In this document: piece by piece, positions 58,448 to 64,000 of the stretch | How positions within the stretch are numbered: position 1 is the first letter of the stretch | Layout of the letters: every line of letters begins with the position of its first letter | Assembly: GCF_021462265.1 (NCBI RefSeq) | Contig: NZ_JAJONF010000028.1 | Coordinates: 1-64,000, forward strand | DNA: 64,000 nucleotides | Reading direction: 5' to 3' | Source of the DNA: Streptomyces shenzhenensis | Lineage (GTDB): Bacteria; Actinomycetota; Actinomycetes; Streptomycetales; Streptomycetaceae | The notes under the pieces: generated by a model | Databases searched by the model: none | The model's input: the letters and a program-made list of their open reading frames with translations, nothing else | Told to the model about the DNA's origin: nothing | Translations under genes and position numbers: made by a program

Positions 58448-60994
58448 TCAGATCAGCGTGCCGGTCGACGCTCCGCCGTCGCTGCCCTGCGACGCGCTCG
58501 ACGTCGTGACGCTCGGGGAGTTGGAGGCGGGGCCGCTCGCCGAGTTGGTGGTGCTCGGCGTGCTGGACGGGGACGGCGAGGGCGACGGCGACTCGCTCGG
58601 CGGCGGCGACGACTTCGACGGGCTCGGTGACGGCGACGGTGACGCCGACTTCGAGGGAGACGCAGACGGCGAGTGCGTCGTACCGCCGCCGGACGACCCC
58701 TTCGTGCCCGTGGCCGAAGCCGAGGGCGTCGGCGTGTCCGAGGGCGCGCTCGGGTCGTCCGACGTGCCCAGGGTGCCGTCCGGACCCGGATTCGTCGGCT
58801 TGCTCGTGGCCGTGCCCGTGTCCCCCGCGCCCGACGTCTGCCCGGGGTCGGCGCCGAGGCTGCCGTCGCCCGTGCCCTCGCTCGCCGACGGGTTGACGCT
58901 CACGTTGTTGGACGGATTGTCGGCGTTGTCCTGGGAGGTCATGCCGAGCCCCACCACCGTGCCGAGGACCGCGGTGAGCAGGACGCCCGCCCCCACCCCC
59001 ACCAGGTTGCGGCGCGCCATGCGCACGAGGCCGCCGCCCTGGGCCGGAGCCGGTTCGGCCGGGACCCGTGGGGTCACGATCGTGTCCAGGACCGGCGAGT
59101 GGACCGCAGGGAAGGGTGTCGTGCCCCCGCCCGCCGGGGACATGAACCCCTCGTGGCGGGCGTCGGTTGTCTCGTCGGCCGCCGTCGCGGCGAGGGCCGG
59201 AAGGGCATCGCCCGAGCGGTCGGCCACCAGGGCGAGGGCCCGTCGGCCCGCCGTCGTGCCCCGCTTGTCGGAGAGCGCCCCGCGCAGGCCGAGCGAGGCC
59301 TCCAGCTCGGCCCGCGCCCGGTCCAGCTGGTCGCCGCAGAGCGCGAGTATGCCGAGTTCGTGGTGGAAGTAGGCCTGATCGCCGACCTCACCGGACAGCC
59401 GGGCGGCCTCCGCCCCGGCCCGCAGCGCCCGTTCCCAGGCACTCCACCGCAGCCCCGCGGCGAACGCGGGCGCGGCCGTGCGGGCCAGTCGTACCGGCGT
59501 GCTCTCCTCGTCCTCCTTCGGCGGCACCGTCGCGGGGACCACCGCCGTCAGGGCGGCGAGGACCGCGTCGGCCTCGGCGCAGACCCGCTCGGGGGTGACC
59601 GAGGGGTGCCCGGCCCACCAGCTGTAGTGCTGGGCGGCGGTGAGGGCCTGGGCCGTCGCGCCGTCGGCGTATCCGGCGGCCTCCAGCTGCTGCAGGACGC
59701 CCGCGGCCAGCCGGTAGCGGGAGCCGACCGGGGAGACCAGTCCGCAGCCCGCCAGTTCGCCGAGGGCCGCGTCCGCGTGGGTGTCGCCGATGAGGGCCGG
59801 CAGGTGCGCCTGGTGGGGCACCTCGCCGCCCAGGGCGACCGCGAAGCGCAGGGTGGCCCGGGCGGAGGCGCTGAGCCGCGAGGCGAGCAGCGGAGCGGCC
59901 GCGGCGGCCTCGCCGAGGGACGGCAGGGGGGACGCTTCGGCGGCCTCGGTGTCGAAGGACGCCTCGGCCGGGAGATCGGACGGGCCGGACAGGCCTGCCA
60001 GATCGGACAGGCCGGCCGCGAAGACGCCGAACTCGTCGACGGCGCCCGTGCTGGCCCGCAGCTGGTCGCGCTGGCGCAGCAGCGCGCCGGCCTGGACGAA
60101 CCGCAGCGGCAGGCCCTCGGACTCGAACCAGAGGTCGCCGGCCCAGTTGGCCTCCTCCTCGGTGAGCACCCGGCCGACCGCGCGCTCCAGGATGTCGACG
60201 CCACCGGCCCGCTCCAGGCCGCTGAGGAAGACCTCCTCGACGGCGGAGTCGGCGGCGGGCGCCGGCACGTCCGGGGTTGCGCCGATCAGGAAGGCGCACT
60301 CGGGAGTGGCGTCGATCAGCTCGTCGAGCCCGGCGCCGCCGAACTCGATGTCGTCGATGACGACGACCGCGCCGATGTCCCGGACCAGTTCGAGGAGTTC
60401 GTCGTGGACGGGGCGGTGCGCGGGCGCCTTGTAGACGGCGTGGAAGAGGTCGCGGAGCAGGTCGTCGGGCGTGCGGTGGAAGCCGTCGAGGCGGACCACG
60501 CCGTCGGGGGCGAGGTCGGAGCAGTCGTCGGCGACCAGGTCGAGGAGCGCGGTGCGGCCGGAGCCCGCGGGTCCGGTGAGGCGCACGGAGCGGCCGCGGG
60601 CGAGGAGCCGGACGAGCCGCTCGCGGTCGTCCTGGCGCTCCAGGAGCGGCAGTTCGGGCCGGGCGGGACCGGCCGGCACCGGCGGCCGGGCGGCGCGCTC
60701 GTAGTCGGCGCGCTCGGCGGCGGTGCGCTTCTCGGGCCTGGCCGGGCGCTCGGTCGGCGGGCAGGGCTCTATCTCACTGCCGTCGACGGGGTTGACGGTC
60801 AGCAGGAACTCGCCGCTGACCAGCCGTGTGACGCGGGCCGCCGCCGTCGCACTCTGGCCGAAGTCGGTGGTGAGGGATTCCCTGGGCGGGCGCTGGCGCG
60901 GCGTGCTGCCTCCGCCGGTCTCGAACAGGCTCGACCGGGAGGCACCCCCGTCGTCGTGGCCGTACCCCTCGGGTCCCGGGTTGATCGGATCCAT
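58448..60994 (-). CDS. Large AAA/STAND-like ATPase with C-terminal membrane anchor and Ser/Pro-rich tail
   Basis: An 848-residue protein. A disordered N-terminus (1-110) is followed by an ATPase domain with Walker A GPAGSGRT (141-148), Walker B VVVIDDIEF (210-218) and a GATPD sensor-like loop. An all-helical region (about 300-640, TPR-like toward the end: LCGDQLDRARAELEASLGL) precedes one membrane helix near 690-712 (LVGVGAGVLLTAVLGTVVGLGM). The last 130 residues are Ser/Pro/Thr-rich and probably outside the cell. Function unknown. The layout suggests a membrane-bound signalling switch. It lies upstream of nothing on its strand, and convergent to nucS. Confidence 0.75.
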   Translation of the reverse strand: MDPINPGPEGYGHDDGGASRSSLFETGGGSTPRQRPPRESLTTDFGQSATAAARVTRLVSGEFLLTVNPVDGSEIEPCPPTERPARPEKRTAAERADYERAARPPVPAGPARPELPLLERQDDRERLVRLLARGRSVRLTGPAGSGRTALLDLVADDCSDLAPDGVVRLDGFHRTPDDLLRDLFHAVYKAPAHRPVHDELLELVRDIGAVVVIDDIEFGGAGLDELIDATPECAFLIGATPDVPAPAADSAVEEVFLSGLERAGGVDILERAVGRVLTEEEANWAGDLWFESEGLPLRFVQAGALLRQRDQLRASTGAVDEFGVFAAGLSDLAGLSGPSDLPAEASFDTEAAEASPLPSLGEAAAAAPLLASRLSASARATLRFAVALGGEVPHQAHLPALIGDTHADAALGELAGCGLVSPVGSRYRLAAGVLQQLEAAGYADGATAQALTAAQHYSWWAGHPSVTPERVCAEADAVLAALTAVVPATVPPKEDEESTPVRLARTAAPAFAAGLRWSAWERALRAGAEAARLSGEVGDQAYFHHELGILALCGDQLDRARAELEASLGLRGALSDKRGTTAGRRALALVADRSGDALPALAATAADETTDARHEGFMSPAGGGTTPFPAVHSPVLDTIVTPRVPAEPAPAQGGGLVRMARRNLVGVGAGVLLTAVLGTVVGLGMTSQDNADNPSNNVSVNPSASEGTGDGSLGADPGQTSGAGDTGTATSKPTNPGPDGTLGTSDDPSAPSDTPTPSASATGTKGSSGGGTTHSPSASPSKSASPSPSPSPSKSSPPPSESPSPSPSPSSTPSTTNSASGPASNSPSVTTSSASQGSDGGASTGTLI

Positions 60995-61395
60995 AGGTTC
61001 CTAGCCCCCCAAAAGCGTCGTGTGCCGTGCATACCGGCCCCTCCCGGCCTTTGCACACCGCGCTGTCGCTTCTGGTCCGGGCCCGCGCTCGAAGGATGGC
61101 AAGGGCGGCGGGCGACCGAACCTTAAACCTTGGCACAGTATCTACGACAGTCCGGGGTACCGCGCCGTCCGAGACATCACGGTCTCGTGAGGATTGCGTC
61201 TGACGTGCGCTTGCGCGCCGTCCGACCGGGTGACCCCGGGCGCCCGGTTCACACCGGATCGCCGTGTCCCCGTGGTCTGCCGCCCCGCGAGAGCCCCGTC
61301 CCCGGCGGAGGGCCGGGTCCGGGCGGTTCGCCGGGTGACGGCGGACCGTCCTGTCCCGGCGGTTCGCGGCCGCACAGCCGGTCACCGGGTCTCGG
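60995..61395. other. Spacer between the ATPase and STAS genes
   Basis: About 400 bases, GC-rich, with scattered CGG/CCG runs. TAGATA near 61138 on the minus strand could be a -10 element for the ATPase. No gene is supported; the STAS gene stop at 61396 leads straight into it. Confidence 0.4.
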
Positions 61396-61719
61396 TCACA
61401 CCCGGGGCAGCGACTCCACCCCGATCCCTCCCTCGATCGCCAGGATCCGGTGCAGCCGGGTGGCCACCAGCAGGCGCTGCATCTGCGGCGGTACGTCGCG
61501 CAGCACCAGGCGGCGGCCGCAGCGGCCGGCCCGCCGGTGGGCACCCATGATCACCCCGAGTCCGGTGGCGTCCCAGGAGTCCAGCTCGGACAGGTCAAGC
61601 ACCAGGTCGCCGACTCCGTCGTCGACGGCCGAGTGCAGGACCGTACGGGCGTCCGCCGCGCTGCGGACGTCGAGGCGGCCCCCGACGACCAGCTCGGCGT
61701 GGTCGCCCCTGATGTACAT
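61396..61719 (-). CDS. STAS-domain anti-sigma factor antagonist
   Basis: A 107-residue protein: LVVGGRLDVRSAADARTVLHSAVDDGVGDLVLDLSELDSWDATGLGVIMGAHRRAGRCGRRLVLRDVPPQMQRLLVATRLHRIL. The phosphorylatable residue of SpoIIAA-like proteins (normally DSSGLG or DSTGLG) is DATGLG here, so the central serine is replaced by alanine while the neighbouring threonine remains. It may be regulated at that threonine or be insensitive to kinase control. GGGGAG is three bases before the ATG. Confidence 0.85.
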   Translation of the reverse strand: MYIRGDHAELVVGGRLDVRSAADARTVLHSAVDDGVGDLVLDLSELDSWDATGLGVIMGAHRRAGRCGRRLVLRDVPPQMQRLLVATRLHRILAIEGGIGVESLPRV

Positions 61720-61831
61720 ATGCGCTCCCCGAGAGTGCGTGTCCTACTCCGTAAAAGTGTTGTCCGGTAATGCAACGTCTGACGGCGTTCGCCGGTCAGA
61801 GGTTGCCATCTGTAAGCGAACCGATACCGAA

Positions 61832-61858
61832 TTCACCCCCAAGGGTGAAACCTTGGGG
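61832..61858. terminator. Overlapping alternative hairpins after 3-hydroxybutyryl-CoA dehydrogenase
   Basis: CCCCAAGG-GTGAAA-CCTTGGGG (61837-61858) is a perfect 8-bp stem suited to end the minus-strand dehydrogenase transcript. TTCACCC-CCAA-GGGTGAA (61832-61849) is a second perfect stem sharing bases with it, so only one can form at a time. Confidence 0.5.
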
Positions 61859-61903
61859 TTGTGCGTGGTGAGGGGGTGGTCAGAGGGCCCATGTACTGGT
61901 GTC

Positions 61904-62752
61904 TCAGTACGTGTAGAACCCCTGCCCGCTCTTGCGTCCGATGTCACCGGCGTCAACCATCCGGCGCATCAGCTCCGGCGGGGCGAACTTCTCGTCCTGC
62001 GACTCGGTGTAGATGTTGCTGGTGGCGTGCAGCAGGATGTCGACGCCGGTGAGGTCGGCCGTGGCCAGCGGGCCCATGGCGTGCCCGAAGCCCAGCTTGC
62101 AGGCGAGGTCGATGTCCTCGGCGGTGGCGACGCCCGACTCGTACAGCTTGGTGGCCTCGACGACGAGCGCCGAGATCAGCCGGGTCGTCACGAAGCCGGC
62201 GACGTCGCGGTTGACGACGATGCAGGTCTTGCCGGTGGACTCGGCGAACTCCCGTGCGGTGGCGAGGGTTTCGTCACTCGTCTTGTAGCCGCGGACCAGT
62301 TCCACGAGCTGCATCATGGGCACCGGCGAGAAGAAGTGGACGCCGACGACGCGCTCGGGGTGCTCGGTGGCCGCCGCGATCTTGGTGATCGGGATGGCGG
62401 AGGTGTTGGAGGCGAGCACGGCCTCCGGGCGCACGATCTTGTCGAGCGCGCGGAAGATCTCGTGCTTGACTTCCAGCTTCTCGAAGACGGCCTCGACCAC
62501 GATGTCCGCGTCGGCGGCCGCGTCCAGGTCGGTGGTCGTGGTGATGCGGGCCAGGGCGGCGTCGGCGTCGTGCGCCTCCAGTTTGCCCTTGCTCACGAAC
62601 TTGTCGTACGAGGCCTGGATGCCGCCGACGGCACGGTTCAGTGCCTCGTCGGTGACGTCGCGCAGGACCACGTCCCACCCGGCCTGTGCGGCGACCTGGG
62701 CGATGCCGGAACCCATCAAGCCGGCTCCGATGACGGCAAGCTTCCGTGCCAC
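61904..62752 (-). CDS. hbdA: 3-hydroxybutyryl-CoA dehydrogenase
   Basis: A 282-residue NAD(P)-binding enzyme: KLAVIGAGLMGSGIAQVAAQAGWDVVLRD (Rossmann), SNTSAIPITKIA, GVHFFSPVPMMQLVELV with the catalytic histidine, and the C-terminal domain FGHAMGPLATADLTGVDI. It reduces acetoacetyl-CoA to 3-hydroxybutyryl-CoA or works in the reverse beta-oxidation sense. GTG start at 62752 with GGGGAGC upstream; longer frames upstream lack the family start. It complements the acetyltransferase at 43422. Confidence 0.95.
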   Translation of the reverse strand: MARKLAVIGAGLMGSGIAQVAAQAGWDVVLRDVTDEALNRAVGGIQASYDKFVSKGKLEAHDADAALARITTTTDLDAAADADIVVEAVFEKLEVKHEIFRALDKIVRPEAVLASNTSAIPITKIAAATEHPERVVGVHFFSPVPMMQLVELVRGYKTSDETLATAREFAESTGKTCIVVNRDVAGFVTTRLISALVVEATKLYESGVATAEDIDLACKLGFGHAMGPLATADLTGVDILLHATSNIYTESQDEKFAPPELMRRMVDAGDIGRKSGQGFYTY

Positions 62753-63003
62753 TCCGCTCCCCTTACACGCTGTTGAGGTATGCCTCTTGGGCGGGACCCT
62801 AGCGCCCGTCGGGGGCCGGGAAACCCGGTAAGTAACGCGTGTCACGGTCTCAGGACGTGAGACAACCGTCACGTCCCGTCAGCCGGCCCCGGCGGCACCG
62901 TCCATGACGCGCCGCGTACGGCGCGGTCCCGCCCCCTCACGCTCCCCGGCCAGGGGCGGCACCGCGGCCTCCGCGGCCTTCGCGGCACCTCTACGCTGAC
63001 CTC

Positions 63004-63576
63004 ATGGTCAATCTGACGCGCATCTACACCAGGACCGGCGACCAGGGCACCACCGCCCTCGGGGACATGAGCCGGGTCGCCAAGACGGATCTGCGGATCT
63101 CGGCGTACGCGGACGCCAACGAGGCGAACGCGGTGATCGGGGCGGCGATCGCGCTGGGCCGGCTGGAGGAGGAGGTCGTCAAGGTGCTCACCCGGGTGCA
63201 GAACGACCTCTTCGACGTCGGTGCGGACCTGTCCACACCGGTGGTGGAGAACCCGCAGTTCCCGCCGCTGCGGGTCGAGCAGTTCTACATCGACAAGCTG
63301 GAGGCGGACTGCGACCGCTTCAACGAGCGGCTGGAGAATCTCCGCTCCTTCATCCTCCCGGGCGGCACCCCGGGCGCGGCCCTGCTCCACCAGGCCTGCA
63401 CGGTCGTTCGGCGCGCCGAGCGCTCGACGTGGGCGGCGCTGGAGGTCCACGCCGACACGATGAACCCCCTGACCGCGACCTACCTCAACAGGCTGTCGGA
63501 CCTGCTGTTCATTCTGGCCCGCACGGCCAACAAGGAAGCCGGGGACGTGCTGTGGGTGCCCGGCGGGGAGCGGTAA
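63004..63576 (+). CDS. Cob(I)alamin adenosyltransferase, PduO/MMAB type
   Basis: A 190-residue enzyme: RIYTRTGDQGTTAL is the ATP-binding start, then RISAYADANEANAVIG and the final helices VRRAERSTWAALEVHADTMN and YLNRLSDLLFILAR. It makes adenosylcobalamin, needed by IcmA and by methylmalonyl-CoA mutase. Position next to hydroxybutyryl-CoA dehydrogenase is convenient but they are divergent. Confidence 0.94.
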   Translation: MVNLTRIYTRTGDQGTTALGDMSRVAKTDLRISAYADANEANAVIGAAIALGRLEEEVVKVLTRVQNDLFDVGADLSTPVVENPQFPPLRVEQFYIDKLEADCDRFNERLENLRSFILPGGTPGAALLHQACTVVRRAERSTWAALEVHADTMNPLTATYLNRLSDLLFILARTANKEAGDVLWVPGGER

Positions 63577-63624
63577 CAACCCGCTGCGGCAAGGGAGTCG
63601 GGGAGCTGACGGACGTATACAGAG

Positions 63625-63666
63625 TGGTCCAGACCTATTGACCCATGGTCCAGACCTTTCTATTCT
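63625..63666 (+). promoter_or_regulatory. Chitinase-type promoter with direct repeats
   Basis: TGGTCCAGACCT occurs at 63625-63636 and 63646-63657. TTGACC (63638-63643) and TATTCT (63661-63666) form a promoter with a 17-bp spacer that overlaps both repeats. The same arrangement, with 12-bp direct repeats, is known for Streptomyces chitinase promoters and relates to chitin induction and glucose repression (DasR-like sites). Confidence 0.75.
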
Positions 63667-63676
63667 CGCGGCACCA

Positions 63677-63702
63677 TGGGCATGAAGGCTCAGTCATGCC
63701 CA
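63677..63702 (+). promoter_or_regulatory. Leader hairpin of the chitinase-like gene
   Basis: TGGGCATGA (63677-63685) and TCATGCCCA (63694-63702) form a perfect 9-bp stem with an 8-base loop in the probable leader, 31 bp before the start codon. Confidence 0.45.
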
Positions 63703-63732
63703 CGTCACCCCCGATCAAGAGGGAGGCGCAGC

Positions 63733-64000
63733 ATGCGCTTCAGACACAGAGCCGCGGCGGGGTTCGCGACCCTGTTGCTCCCCCTGGCCGGTCTGGTCGG
63801 CCTCGCGAGCCCGGCCCAGGCCGCGACGACGGCGACCGCGACCTACACCAAGACCCAGGACTGGGGTACCGGCTTCGGCGGCCAGTGGACCGTCAAGAAC
63901 ACCGGCACCGCCGCCATCAGTTCCTGGACCGTCGAATGGGACTTCCCCTCCGGCACCTCGGTCACCTCCGCGTGGGACGCGGACGTCACCTCCTCCGGCA
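63733..64000 (+). CDS. Secreted chitinase-like protein, N-terminal part (partial)
   Basis: The first 89 codons. A signal peptide (MRFRHRAAAGFATLLLPLAGLVGLASPAQAA, cleavage after AQA) is followed by a cellulose/chitin-binding module of the CBM2 type: ATYTKTQDWGTGFGGQWTVKNTGTAAISSWTVEWDFPSGTSVTSAWDADVTSSG, with the conserved aromatic pattern. GGGAGG is seven bases before the ATG. The promoter with chitinase-type repeats supports a family 18 chitinase (CBM2 at the N-terminus), but the catalytic domain lies outside the window. Confidence 0.82.
   Translation, partial: MRFRHRAAAGFATLLLPLAGLVGLASPAQAATTATATYTKTQDWGTGFGGQWTVKNTGTAAISSWTVEWDFPSGTSVTSAWDADVTSSG

Noticed and set aside
58673..61126. An 817-codon plus-strand frame opposite the large ATPase
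   Set aside because: Walker motifs and codon bias are on the minus strand.

Overview
The window is a stretch of Streptomyces chromosome. The DNA is very GC-rich with strong third-position GC bias, GTG and TTG starts are frequent, and the filament gene pair scy-filP, nucS, a large ATP-binding/XRE/DUF397 set and a CBM2 secreted enzyme are typical of the genus. Gene order matches, from memory, the S. coelicolor core interval of roughly SCO5380 to SCO5442 read backwards. It is core rather than accessory DNA. No tRNA, rRNA, CRISPR array, integrase or intact insertion sequence is visible.

Layout, left to right. 1-3795: end of treS, maltokinase and branching enzyme glgB (trehalose to alpha-glucan, the GlgE pathway). 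3770-7751: a HelD/HelR-like RNA polymerase-associated ATPase, thioredoxin, a MerR regulator and a DUF2127 membrane protein; a strong plus-strand promoter and a hairpin between helR and trxA suggest a small RNA. 8049-11917: C4-dicarboxylate transporter with a divergent CitA/DcuS-type two-component system. 12156-15549: a small membrane protein, a RelE/YefM-type toxin-antitoxin pair, a decayed NB-ARC fragment, and the ATP-binding / XRE-DUF5753 / DUF397 trio. 15703-19625: a carbohydrate ABC importer and an HTH protein. 19736-25845: pfkA, pta, ackA and pyk, a central-carbon and acetate block.

26201-31406: a three-gene envelope operon (DUF6230, DUF6114, Ser-rich anchored protein), a thioredoxin-TPR protein and a TetR. 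31729-37734: isobutyryl-CoA mutase large subunit icmA, MarR, two DUF3817 membrane proteins, a thiamine-binding-family protein, and an apparently self-regulated SRPBCC/DUF4166/TetR operon with twin perfect palindromes at its promoter. 38222-40315: three consecutive AIM24 genes. 40408-45217: MarR, an MFS exporter, meaB, acetyl-CoA acetyltransferase and methylmalonyl-CoA epimerase. 45440-50416: the polar-growth coiled-coil proteins Scy and FilP. 50952-54907: two paralogous ABC ATPase/permease pairs. 54948-64000: small conserved proteins, a luciferase-like oxidoreductase, nucS, a large ATPase with a membrane anchor, a STAS protein, 3-hydroxybutyryl-CoA dehydrogenase, a cobalamin adenosyltransferase and the start of a chitinase-like secreted protein.

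Two functional themes recur. The first is carbon flow: glucan storage, glycolysis, acetate overflow, and B12-dependent branched or methylmalonyl-CoA metabolism (icmA, meaB, epimerase, adenosyltransferase, thiolase, hydroxybutyryl-CoA dehydrogenase scattered over 32 kb). The second is hyphal growth and cell envelope (scy, filP, DUF6230 operon). The most notable unexplained items are the promoter-terminator cassette at 6031-6168, the twin-palindrome operon at 34872-37037, the triple AIM24 operon, a 109-bp element with 17-bp inverted ends at 34763-34871, the repeat-filled spacer after nucS, and the palindrome clusters upstream of icmA and of the DUF6230 operon.
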